From contig NZ_JBOFQF010000028.1 in NCBI RefSeq assembly GCF_051660745.1, positions 310,001-374,000 of the forward strand: 64,000 bases of DNA, read 5' to 3'. This stretch comes from Segniliparus sp051660745. GTDB taxonomy: Bacteria; Actinomycetota; Actinomycetes; Mycobacteriales; Mycobacteriaceae. Each line of letters begins with the position of its first letter. Within the stretch, counting starts at the first letter, position 1. The notes beneath the pieces were generated by a model that was not told where the DNA came from, made no database searches, and saw nothing but the letters and a program-made list of their open reading frames with translations. The position numbers and the translations under genes were made by a program. Of this stretch, positions 33,111 to 40,517 are shown piece after piece.

Positions 33111-34025
33111 GTGGCTGACATATCGAACTCTGTCGAACTGAACTCTGCCGAACTAACCGCCGCTCAAACCGCGCGCGCGATGCTGCCGTTCGACCGGATC
33201 CATGCGAGCGGCTATTTCCTCCCCGAGGTGGCCGAACGGTTCGCCGCGATCGGGGTGACCGACCCCCACACGCGCTATCTCGCCTCGCGGGTCGCGCCGA
33301 TGGGCGCGGTGGCCTCGGAAGTCGTGGTGGCGACGTTCTACAACTTCAATCCCGACATGGTCGTCCCGCGCATGGCGCTCGCGTGGTCGTTGGCCTCCCC
33401 TGAGGAGTTCTGGTCCACGCGCCTGGCCGGGGTGGGCGCGGGGCTCCGAAGGGCGTGGGGCGAGGAGCTGATCGCGTCGCCGGAGTTCCTCGAAGCCGCC
33501 GATCTCGCCGAAGAGGCAGCGAAGACGCTGGACGCGTTCGACGCGCCGGGCCGCCCGCTCTTCGCCGGGCATCTGCGGCTGCAGTGGCCGCAGGAGCCGC
33601 ACCTTCGGCTCTGGTTCGGCCTCACCCTGCTGCGCGAGCATCGGGGCGACGGGCATGTCGCCCTCCTCGCCGGATACGGGCTGACCGGCCTGGAGGCGAG
33701 CATCACCTACTACGCGACGGGCGCCGCGCCGATGCCGAAGGAGTTCGTCCAGGCGAGCCGGGGATGGTCGGCGGAGCAATGGGAGGCGAGCGCGGACGGG
33801 CTGCGCGAGCGAGGCCTGCTCGCGGACGGGCCGGAGGAGGCGCTGACCGGCCAAGGGCGAGCGATGCGCGAGCGGATCGAGGCGCTCACCGACCAAATCT
33901 CGGAGGCGCCCTGGCGGCGGCTCGGCGCGGAGCGCTCGGCCCGGCTCGCCCTGCTCCTCGGCCCGCTCCGGGCCAAGTTGTTCGAGTCGGGGGCGATCCC
34001 AGCCGCGCCGCGCCGTTCGCGCTAG
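33111..34025 (+). CDS. SCO6745/SalK-like conserved protein
   Basis: This is a 304-residue soluble, mostly helical protein. ARAMLPFDRIHASGYFLPE, RYLASRVAPMGAVASEVVVATFYNF and LREHRGDGHVALLAGYGLTGLEA are the recognisable blocks of the actinobacterial SCO6745/SalK-like family, which has winged-helix-type predicted structure and no firmly known role. GTG at 33111 is placed 6 nt after a TAGGTT hexamer that also contains the previous stop, so a leaderless start is possible. A GntR-like palindrome follows directly behind its stop codon. Confidence 0.7.
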   Translation: MADISNSVELNSAELTAAQTARAMLPFDRIHASGYFLPEVAERFAAIGVTDPHTRYLASRVAPMGAVASEVVVATFYNFNPDMVVPRMALAWSLASPEEFWSTRLAGVGAGLRRAWGEELIASPEFLEAADLAEEAAKTLDAFDAPGRPLFAGHLRLQWPQEPHLRLWFGLTLLREHRGDGHVALLAGYGLTGLEASITYYATGAAPMPKEFVQASRGWSAEQWEASADGLRERGLLADGPEEALTGQGRAMRERIEALTDQISEAPWRRLGAERSARLALLLGPLRAKLFESGAIPAAPRRSR

Positions 34026-34038
34026 CAACACCAGCCTC

Positions 34039-34053
34039 ATTGGTCACACCAAT
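34039..34053. promoter_or_regulatory. GntR/FadR-type operator (ATTGGT-CAC-ACCAAT)
   Basis: This is a perfect 15-bp palindrome with TGGT-N3-ACCA at its core, the layout bound by FadR-subfamily GntR regulators (PdhR-type sites look alike). It lies 136-150 nt upstream of the next start codon and 14 nt after the previous stop. No GntR gene is in the window. Confidence 0.45.
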
Positions 34054-34188
34054 CCCACTAGTCAAGCACAATCCGATAACGGCAGGCCTCGCCCGTCCCG
34101 GCCCGGGGCGTCGGCGGCGCAAAATCGTCGGGAAATGACACCCGTGGAGAACACGGACGCGAGCCACCCGAGATTGAGCGAGGCAACG

Positions 34189-34944
34189 ATGAAGACCCAC
34201 ACTGGCGCAAAGGCCCTGCGCGGCTTCCCCGCGTTCCTGCTCTTCGCCTGCGCGTCGCAGGCGGTCCTCGGGCTCGCCCCGGCTTCGGCGGCCCCCGCCG
34301 CCGACCCGATCGACGCGATCATCGTCCCGGCGGCGGGCGCGAACGAGGTCTACGGGCACGACTTCACCTCGTCGCCGGTGAACTCGGCCCCGTCCGAGCC
34401 GGAGAAGGCCCTCGGCAACTGCGGCAACGCGCAGGCCGCCGCGTTCTCCGAGCCGTGGACCTCGTACCGCTCGGTGCACTACAGCACGTACAACAACCTC
34501 GGCCCGACGCAGCGGGTGGCGATCTACGCCGACGAGGCCGCCGCCGCGAGGGCGTTCGGCAAGCTGACCGCCCAACTGGCCTCCTGCAAGACCGCCGCTC
34601 CGGCGGCCCCGGCGCCGAGCGCCCAGCCCAGCCCGGCTCCGGACGCGGCCCAGCCCGCTGGCGAGAGCCCCGCCCCGCAGGCGCCCGCGAGCCCCGCTCA
34701 GACAAGCCCCGCGCAGCAGCCCGCCGCGCAGAGCTTCACCGTCGCGGCGGCCACGGCGGACACCGCGAAATGGGACGACTACGTCGGCTTCAGCCAGGTT
34801 TCCGGCCTGCCGTACCACTGCTTCCGCGAGGCGCACCAGCACGCAGCGGTGGTCCTTGAGGTCGAGACCTGCGACCTGGACGACAACGGCTCGTTGACCT
34901 CGGCGATGGCAGGCAAGATGCTCGCCCAGATCCCGGCCGCCTGA
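34189..34944 (+). CDS. Secreted PknH-sensor-domain-like protein
   Basis: The 251-residue secreted protein has a signal peptide (residues 1-33, core GFPAFLLFACASQAVLGLAP, cleavage after ASAA). The mature part has four Cys spaced like the extracellular sensor domain of kinase PknH: LGNCGNAQ, LASCKTAA, PYHCFREA, VETCDLDD. A 45-residue Pro/Ala/Gln/Ser low-complexity insert splits the domain between Cys 2 and Cys 3. Free-standing secreted or lipidated copies of this domain are common in mycobacteria; the ligand is unknown. ATG at 34189 follows GCGAGG; an in-frame ATG at 34135 would bury the signal peptide. Confidence 0.75.
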   Translation: MKTHTGAKALRGFPAFLLFACASQAVLGLAPASAAPAADPIDAIIVPAAGANEVYGHDFTSSPVNSAPSEPEKALGNCGNAQAAAFSEPWTSYRSVHYSTYNNLGPTQRVAIYADEAAAARAFGKLTAQLASCKTAAPAAPAPSAQPSPAPDAAQPAGESPAPQAPASPAQTSPAQQPAAQSFTVAAATADTAKWDDYVGFSQVSGLPYHCFREAHQHAAVVLEVETCDLDDNGSLTSAMAGKMLAQIPAA

Positions 34945-34960
34945 CTTCTCGGGCAGCGAT

Positions 34961-35012
34961 CCGCAGACGCGAGCAGGCCAGTGGGAAACCACTGGCCTGC
35001 TCGCGTCTGCGG
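34961..35012. terminator. Very long perfect hairpin (24-bp stem, GAAA loop)
   Basis: Arms 34961-34984 and 34989-35012 are perfectly complementary over 24 bp around a GAAA tetraloop. The following ACGTTATTTCC is a weak T-tract. It separates the secreted protein gene from pdxS, whose start is 40 nt downstream, so it ends the upstream transcript or shields pdxS. Confidence 0.8.
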
Positions 35013-35051
35013 ACGTTATTTCCGGCTCGCGCGGCGGCATACGATGAAGAC

Positions 35052-35951
35052 ATGACAGCGCAACAGATCCACCAGACAGGCACCGGCAAGGTCAAGCGAG
35101 GCATGGCCGAGATGCTCAAAGGCGGAGTGATCATGGATGTGGTCACCCCCGATCAGGCGAAAATCGCCGAGGACGCGGGCGCTGTCGCGGTCATGGCGCT
35201 CGAGCGCGTTCCCGCCGACATCCGCGCGGAGGGCGGAGTGTCGCGGATGAGCGACCCCGACATGATCGACGGCATCATCAGCGCGGTGAGCATCCCCGTC
35301 ATGGCGAAGGCGCGGATCGGCCATTTCGTCGAGGCGCAGATCCTGCAAAGCCTCGGGGTCGACTACATCGACGAGTCCGAGGTGCTGACCCCGGCCGACT
35401 ACACCCACCACATCGACAAGTGGCAGTTCACCGTCCCGTTCGTCTGTGGGGCGACGAACCTCGGCGAGGCGCTGCGCCGGATCGCCGAGGGCGCCGCGAT
35501 GATCCGCTCGAAGGGCGAGGCGGGCACGGGCGACGTCTCGAACGCCACGACGCATATGCGCTCCATTGGCGGGGAGATCCGACGGCTGGCCTCGTTGGAC
35601 GAGTCCGAGCTGTACGTCGCGGCCAAGGAGCTCCAAGCTCCGGTCGACCTGGTCAAGGAAGTCGCCTCCACGGGCAAGCTCCCGGTGGTGCTCTTCACGG
35701 CGGGCGGGATCGCGACGCCCGCGGACGCCGCGCTCATGCGCCAGCTCGGCGCGGAGGGCGTGTTCGTCGGCTCGGGCATCTTCAAATCGGGCGACCCCGC
35801 CGCGCGGGCGAAAGCGATCGTCGCGGCGACGACCTATTACGACGACCCCGGCATGCTCGCCAAGATCTCGCGGGGCCTCGGCGAGGCGATGGTGGGCATC
35901 ACGGTCGACTCGCTGCCGGTCTCGCACCGGCTGGCCGAGCGCGGCTGGTAG
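35052..35951 (+). CDS. pdxS: Pyridoxal 5'-phosphate synthase subunit PdxS
   Basis: The 299-residue (beta/alpha)8-barrel synthase makes PLP from ribose 5-phosphate, glyceraldehyde 3-phosphate and ammonia supplied by PdxT. Active-site lysines are in VMAKARIGHF and MIRSKGEAGTGDV, and the phosphate loop is VVLFTAGGIATPADAALMRQ. Length is that of the family. ATG at 35052 stands 6 nt after TACGAT, so it is probably leaderless. The glutaminase gene pdxT, which follows within a few genes in M. tuberculosis, is not in the next 5 kb. Confidence 0.95.
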   Translation: MTAQQIHQTGTGKVKRGMAEMLKGGVIMDVVTPDQAKIAEDAGAVAVMALERVPADIRAEGGVSRMSDPDMIDGIISAVSIPVMAKARIGHFVEAQILQSLGVDYIDESEVLTPADYTHHIDKWQFTVPFVCGATNLGEALRRIAEGAAMIRSKGEAGTGDVSNATTHMRSIGGEIRRLASLDESELYVAAKELQAPVDLVKEVASTGKLPVVLFTAGGIATPADAALMRQLGAEGVFVGSGIFKSGDPAARAKAIVAATTYYDDPGMLAKISRGLGEAMVGITVDSLPVSHRLAERGW

Positions 35952-36094
35952 GCAGAGCCGCGGGCAGGACGCGGTCCGAGGCAACATTCCAGCAGCGTGA
36001 TCCTGACCGCGTCGAGCTGCTCGGCCTCGTCCTATCGCCAGTCGCCTCGTTGGCGCGCTGAGCGCTGTCGTGGTTGTGGGCGATACTCGGAGCC

Positions 36095-36556
36095 ATGTCC
36101 GACTCCTCGCCCCAGTTCCGAGACCTCGCGCCCGAGCTCGACCAGATCGCCAAAGAGCTGGATGTGCGCTCGGTGCTCATCATGCGCTCCACCCCGGCGC
36201 ATATGCGGGTCGAGGCCACGGCGGGCGAGGCGGAGGCCGTCTACACGGTGGGAGCCGAGGGCCGCAAGGGCGCGGTGTTCGAAGACGCGCACGAGCTGTA
36301 CTGCGAGCGCGTGGTGAACACCGGCCAGGCGCTTTTCGTCCGAGACTCGGCCGAGGACCCCGAGTTCGCGGGGAACGAGGACGAGGCGGAGCACGGCCTC
36401 AACAACTATCTCGGGGTCCCGGTGCTGGGTCCGGACGGCAGTGTCTTCGGCACGGTGTGCGTGCTGGACGACAAAGCGAGGGACTACACCCCCGAGCAGC
36501 GCGCCCGACTCGACGAGCTCCGCGCGGCGGCGGAGCGGGCGCTCGCATCGGACTGA
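36095..36556 (+). CDS. GAF domain protein
   Basis: This 153-residue protein consists almost wholly of one GAF domain: LDQIAKELDVRSVLIMRS, a middle VYTVGAEGRKGAVFEDAHELYC, ALFVRDSAEDPEF and the typical NNYLGVPVLGPDGSVFGTVC, then a C-terminal helix. The ligand could be a nucleotide or small phenol; nothing decides. There is no output domain, so it may act as a stand-alone sensor. ATG at 36095 lies 7 nt after GATACT (leaderless). It converges with the next gene, with 4 nt between the two stops. Confidence 0.8.
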   Translation: MSDSSPQFRDLAPELDQIAKELDVRSVLIMRSTPAHMRVEATAGEAEAVYTVGAEGRKGAVFEDAHELYCERVVNTGQALFVRDSAEDPEFAGNEDEAEHGLNNYLGVPVLGPDGSVFGTVCVLDDKARDYTPEQRARLDELRAAAERALASD

Positions 36557-36560
36557 GCCG

Positions 36561-37277
36561 TCACGCCTTGGCCGCGGACCTGCTCTGGCCGGGCAGCGGC
36601 GCTTTGGCCCATGCGACCGCCACGTCCTCGATCAAGTACGAGGGGGCGGGCCGGGCGCTCGCGAATCCGGCGAGAAAACTCGATTCGAGGGCTTCGACCG
36701 CCACCTCGCGGGCCTCTCGGCGGTTCGGGACCATGCGGACCCCTTCGAGCGCGCCGTTGTGCCCAGGTGAGAACCCGATGTTCGCGTTCACGCAGGCTCC
36801 GGCGATTTGATCGCACAAGTCCACCGGCTCGGCTCCCGCGTGGATCCTGGTCCGGACGGCGATGTCGAAGCTTCGGTCCGCGCCATGGGCCTCGACCGTC
36901 CAATCGATCCGGTCGGCGGACTGGACGTGCCGGATATCCGCGCGCTCGTGGACTCCGGGGAAGGCGCGCCCGCCGACGAGAGGGACGACGCGCGAGTCGG
37001 TGTGCCGCAGCGGGACGTAGACGCCGACCGCCGTCGCCCCGGACTCGGTCTCCCATTCGACGGAGATCCGATGCGCGGCGGCCTGGAAGCCGAGGCCGAG
37101 GAGGCCGGGGAGCGGTCTCGGCCGCACCTGGTCGAACCGAAGGAGGCAGCAGCCGACGACGACCCCGGCGTCGGTCGCATGCGGGCGCAGGCCAGCAGGC
37201 AGGCGGGGCCGCACCTCGTCGGGGTCGGCGACGAGGTTGACCAGCAGCCGCCGCTTGATGTGCCCACGAATCTCCAC
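36561..37277 (-). CDS. DUF2071/acetoacetate-decarboxylase-like protein
   Basis: The 238-residue protein opens IRGHIKRRLLVNLVADPDEV, then RPRLPAGLRPH and GVVVGCCLLRFDQVRPRPLP, a pattern seen in DUF2071 and acetoacetate decarboxylase-like folds (beta-barrel with an internal pocket). No Schiff-base lysine motif is evident, so decarboxylase activity should not be assumed. GTG at 37277 has only a weak ribosome-binding site. It is divergent from the phosphatase fusion gene across 108 bp. Confidence 0.65.
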   Translation of the reverse strand: MEIRGHIKRRLLVNLVADPDEVRPRLPAGLRPHATDAGVVVGCCLLRFDQVRPRPLPGLLGLGFQAAAHRISVEWETESGATAVGVYVPLRHTDSRVVPLVGGRAFPGVHERADIRHVQSADRIDWTVEAHGADRSFDIAVRTRIHAGAEPVDLCDQIAGACVNANIGFSPGHNGALEGVRMVPNRREAREVAVEALESSFLAGFASARPAPSYLIEDVAVAWAKAPLPGQSRSAAKA

Positions 37278-37385
37278 GGGGAGATTCTCTCATTGCAGAG
37301 AAATTTCGCGCGGCTGGCCCTATGATCTCCACTTGGACGAAGACGGTTCCAAGCAGGCTGCGGCTCGTGAAGGTTGAGGGGAATA

Positions 37386-38597
37386 GTGCGCGCGTTCGAT
37401 GAGATTCTCGACTGGGACCTCGCGGCGTTGGAGACGGGCGTGGACGCCGTGGCCAAACGCTCCGCAGGAGCGGCAGAGTACGGCAGCGCGGTGCGGACCT
37501 CGCCCGCTTTCCACGGCTGGACCGGCGCTGCGAGCGAGCAGGCGGGGGCCTTCGCGGGCAGGCACGCGGACCACAGCGACCAGATCGCCCGCCATGCGAA
37601 GGAGCTCCTCGGCCCGTTGCGCGACTACGCCAACGGCGGGAAAGACCTCAAAGGCCGAGCGCAGCAGCTCGCCGAACAGGCCGCGGCGCACGGCTGCCGG
37701 ATCGGGCCGGACGGGAGCGTCGTGGACGGCGCGGCTCGAACGGGCCTGTACGGGCGGAACATCAAACAGCGTTTCGCGGCGCAGGCGAAAGATCTGATCG
37801 ACCAGGACGCGGTGCTGCACCGGCGGCTCGCCGACGCCATCAAGACCAGCTACGCCAACGACAGCCGGGCCGGGGCCGAGACAGGCGCTGGGGCAGGGCC
37901 GGGGGATGGCGCAGACGCTGGGAGCGGCGCAGGTTTCGACCGCTCGTTGCATCTAGCGGGGGCCACGAACGCCCGCGACATCGGCGGCTACCAGACCTCG
38001 GACGGCCGCGCCGTGCGGACCGGGGCGGTGTTCCGGAGCAATCGCCTCGAAGACCTCACCGACGCCGATATCGCGGAGCTCAAAGCCCGAGGCCTCCGCC
38101 AGGTCGACGACCTGCGTTCCCCCTCGGAGCAGGCCGAGGCCCCGGACCGGGAGATCCCTGGCGTGCGGACCGCGTCGCGCCCGATCTTCGGCGACAGCTA
38201 CAACTCGGGCGGCATGACGAAGCTGTACACGGACTTCGTGTCGCAGCCGAAGGAGCGCGCGCAATTCGCGGCCGTGCTCCGCGACATCGAGAACTCGCCC
38301 GGCCCGATCCTGTACCACTGCACGTCGGGCAAGGACCGGACCGGCTGGACAACGGCGGTGCTGCTCTCCGCCCTTGGCGTGCCCCGCCAAACCGTGGAGC
38401 AGGACTATATGCTCAGCAACGACTACCTCCACCAGTCCCCGGCCGCTGGTTCTCGGGACGGAGTGGACTCCGCGTGGCTGGACGCCGCGTTCGCGGCGGC
38501 GGACAAGCAATACGGCGGGATGGACGGGTATGTGCGGCAAGGTTTGGGCTTGAGCGACGCGGACGTCCAGGCGCTGCGGGCCAAACTGCTCGTGTGA
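37386..38597 (+). CDS. WXG-like helical domain fused to PtpB-type protein phosphatase
   Basis: This 403-residue protein has two parts. Residues 1-160 are helical, without signal peptide, with a Trp-Thr-Gly turn at 45-47 (FHGWTGAASEQAG) between two helices as in WXG100/ESX substrates. A Gly/Ala/Asp linker (about 160-183) follows. Residues 184-403 are a PtpB-type tyrosine/lipid phosphatase: GATNARDIGGY, RSNRLEDLTD, and P-loop HCTSGKDRTGW with Cys312, Lys316, Asp317 and Arg318. M. tuberculosis PtpB is an exported effector with the same P-loop type. No canonical YxxxD/E signal is seen. GTG at 37386 follows GAGGGG closely; TTG 37374 is an alternative. TATGAT at 37321 may be its -10. Confidence 0.78.
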   Translation: MRAFDEILDWDLAALETGVDAVAKRSAGAAEYGSAVRTSPAFHGWTGAASEQAGAFAGRHADHSDQIARHAKELLGPLRDYANGGKDLKGRAQQLAEQAAAHGCRIGPDGSVVDGAARTGLYGRNIKQRFAAQAKDLIDQDAVLHRRLADAIKTSYANDSRAGAETGAGAGPGDGADAGSGAGFDRSLHLAGATNARDIGGYQTSDGRAVRTGAVFRSNRLEDLTDADIAELKARGLRQVDDLRSPSEQAEAPDREIPGVRTASRPIFGDSYNSGGMTKLYTDFVSQPKERAQFAAVLRDIENSPGPILYHCTSGKDRTGWTTAVLLSALGVPRQTVEQDYMLSNDYLHQSPAAGSRDGVDSAWLDAAFAAADKQYGGMDGYVRQGLGLSDADVQALRAKLLV

Positions 38598-38664
38598 CGC
38601 GTTCCGGTCCGAACCGTTTGCTCCGAGCAGGCGGCGGCGCGGCGGGCCGGGCTACTATGGCGGT

Positions 38665-39432
38665 ATGGGTGAGCCACGTCTCTCGTTCGACCTCGACAAG
38701 CTGCCCCGCGGCGGTCCGCGCGCGTCGCGGCTGGACCGGTGTTTGCAGACCGACCGGCAAGAATTCCTCGACCGGGACGATGTGCCGTACCGGATCAAGG
38801 GCTCGGTGATCCGCTCCCTCGACCGGATGGGGGAGCGGTGGCGGTTGCACGAGAAATTCGCCGAGCTGGCCCTCGAACAGGTCGCGGGCACGCCGAGCCC
38901 GAAAATCCTCGAGCTCGGGTCGGGGCATGGCGGGCTCTCGCGCAAGCTCCTGCAACTGCATCCGAGGGCGGAGGTCGTGATCACCGATGTCGAGCCGGAG
39001 TCGGTGGCGAGGATCCGGGACAGCGATTTGGGCAGCCATCCGAGGGCGACGGTGAAGATCGAGGACGCGACCGCGATCGATGCTCCGGACGGGACGTACG
39101 ACCTCGTGGTCTTCGCGCAGTCTTTCCATCATTTGCCGCCGAGGCTCGCGAGCAAAGTCATAGGAGAAGGAACCCGTGTCGCCAAGAAGTTCCTGATCAT
39201 CGACCTGCTCCGGCCCCCGTCTCTGGTGCTTCTGGCGGGATTGCCGATGTTCCTGCCGATCGCCGCGATCACGCAGGGCTTGCCGACTGCCCATGACGGG
39301 TTCATCAGCATGCTCCGTGCGTACAGCCCCGCCGCGTTCCGCGCGCTCGCCAAGGCCGCAGATCCCGATATCAAGCTTTGGACCAGGACCGACGGGCTCC
39401 AGCAAGTGGTCGTGGCGAGCAAGCTGGTCTGA
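38665..39432 (+). CDS. Class I SAM-dependent methyltransferase
   Basis: The 255-residue methyltransferase has motif I ILELGSGHGGLSRKLLQLHP near residue 75, the acidic motif II VVITDVEPE, and a motif IV region YDLVVFAQSFHHLPP. A hydrophobic stretch around residues 185-205 (SLVLLAGLPMFLPIAAIT) may attach it to membrane or lipid. The substrate is unknown; small molecules or lipids are more likely than nucleic acid. ATG at 38665 follows TACTAT by 6 nt, a leaderless start. The gene follows the phosphatase fusion by 67 nt. Confidence 0.8.
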   Translation: MGEPRLSFDLDKLPRGGPRASRLDRCLQTDRQEFLDRDDVPYRIKGSVIRSLDRMGERWRLHEKFAELALEQVAGTPSPKILELGSGHGGLSRKLLQLHPRAEVVITDVEPESVARIRDSDLGSHPRATVKIEDATAIDAPDGTYDLVVFAQSFHHLPPRLASKVIGEGTRVAKKFLIIDLLRPPSLVLLAGLPMFLPIAAITQGLPTAHDGFISMLRAYSPAAFRALAKAADPDIKLWTRTDGLQQVVVASKLV

Positions 39433-39479
39433 ATTTTTCTTCTATTTTTCCTTGTGCTGCCTGGGGTTTTCGGTTAGAA

Positions 39480-39495
39480 TCGAACGTATGGACAG
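39480..39495 (+). promoter_or_regulatory. Degenerate LexA (SOS) box at the 13E12 gene start
   Basis: TCGAACGTATGGACAG preserves the left half of the mycobacterial SOS box TCGAAC-N4-GTTCGA but not the right half. It overlaps the ATG at 39488, as SOS boxes do in 13E12 genes. TAGAAT (39475-39480) is the -10 element. Confidence 0.4.
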
Positions 39496-39719
39496 TACGG
39501 TGGGAGCCGGTTCGGCGGTGAGGGATTTGTTCGCCGCGCTGGCGGAGTTGGAGCGCGAGGAGGCGGTGCTGTTGTCGCGCGAGGCCGTGCTGGTGGGCGC
39601 ACTCGTACGGGAAGATCTCGCAATTGATGGAGGCCCAGTATCTGCGCCTGGACCCCGACTGGTGCAAGAAGCGTCGGGAAAGAGCGAGGAAACAACGCTC
39701 GTTCACCATCACCCCGGTC

Positions 39720-39754
39720 TGGGGGCACCTCCCACGAGCTCTGCGAGTGGGGGA
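39720..39754 (-). repeat. GC-rich palindromic repeat, copy A (35 bp)
   Basis: It begins TGGGGGCACCTCCCACGAGC and ends TGCGAGTGGGGGA. It is the same element as copies B and C in opposite orientation, with an internal dyad (CTCCCACGAGCT / TGCGAGTGGGGG partly complementary). Confidence 0.75.
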
Positions 39755-40126
39755 CGACGGCATGGCGGATTTGCGCGGGACGATGCCATTGGAAGCGGCA
39801 GCCGAGTTGCGCGAGCGCCTCGACGCCATCGCCCGCACGGTGTGCCCCGACGATCCACGCCCCATCTTCACCCGCCACAGCGACGCGTTGGCTGTCCTCG
39901 GATCTGAGCACCAACTCACCTGCCAATGCGACAAGCCCACCTGCCAAGCCGCCGGGCGCCCCGCACGGCACGCCAAGAACATCGAACTCGTCGTGCAGCT
40001 CTCCTCGTTGATCTCAGGCGAGGATGTCCCCGCGCTCCTCAACGGAGCCCCGATTGACCCCGAACTGGCTCGAATACTCGCTAAAGCCGCCAAACGAATC
40101 ACATTCACCACCACACCAGACCAATC

Positions 40127-40162
40127 TCCCCCACTCGCTAGCGCTCGCGGGAGGTACCCCCA
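40127..40162 (+). repeat. GC-rich palindromic repeat, copy B (36 bp)
   Basis: It begins TCCCCCACTCGCTAGCGCTC and ends GCGGGAGGTACCCCCA. Its complement differs from copy A at only a few positions. It reads through as PPLASARGRYPQ in the HNH frame. Confidence 0.75.
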
Positions 40163-40255
40163 ACCCACACCGAGCCTCGAAACCCACGTCAACACACGAG
40201 ACTCGCACTGCCGATTCCCCGGCTGCCACCGAAGAGCACGCACCGAACTCGACCC

Positions 40256-40294
40256 TCCCCCACGGCCCCGAGGGGGCCGCGGGCGGTACCCCCA
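40256..40294 (+). repeat. GC-rich palindromic repeat, copy C (39 bp)
   Basis: It shares the termini TCCCCCAC and GCGGTACCCCCA with copy B but has a different, longer palindromic core (GGCCCCGAGGGGGCC). Removing 40254-40292 (39 nt) restores ELDHIPFNH, the expected HNH sequence, so the site was interrupted exactly and in frame. Confidence 0.75.
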
Positions 40295-40517
40295 CATCCC
40301 GTTCAACCACGAAGCCCCAGAATCAGGCGGCTTCACTGTCCCCGACAACCTCAAACGATTGTGCAGACACCACCACCGAGCCAAAACACACGGACACTGG
40401 CAAGACCAACAATCACCCGACGGAACCGTCCACTGGACCAGCCCAACCGGCCGGCGCTACCTCACTACTCCCGGCTGAGTCCGGAGAGCCTCAAGGCTGT
40501 TCGCTAGCATTTCCGGC

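Larger units (their letters stand above)
39488..40478 (+). pseudogene. Decayed 13E12/DUF222 HNH endonuclease gene
   Basis: The start region (ATG 39488, about 44 codons, ALAELEREEAVLLSREAVLV) is in one frame; the rest is in another from about 39603 onward (KISQLMEAQYLRLDPDW to the end). Intact relatives are longer, so the junction marks both a frameshift and a loss of internal codons. The second part keeps DGMADLRGTMPLEAAAELRE and the HNH-type CRFPGC ... NLKRLCRHHHRAKTHGHW. Three GC-rich repeats (39720-39754, 40127-40162, 40256-40294) interrupt it; the last splits the ELD-H-IPFNH metal site. It is LexA-family mobile-like DNA, now probably non-functional. Confidence 0.8.

Noticed and set aside
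39720..40294. CRISPR array formed by the three GC-rich repeats
   Set aside because: Spacing is irregular (about 370 and 90 bp), orientation is mixed, and the intervening DNA is coding remnant.
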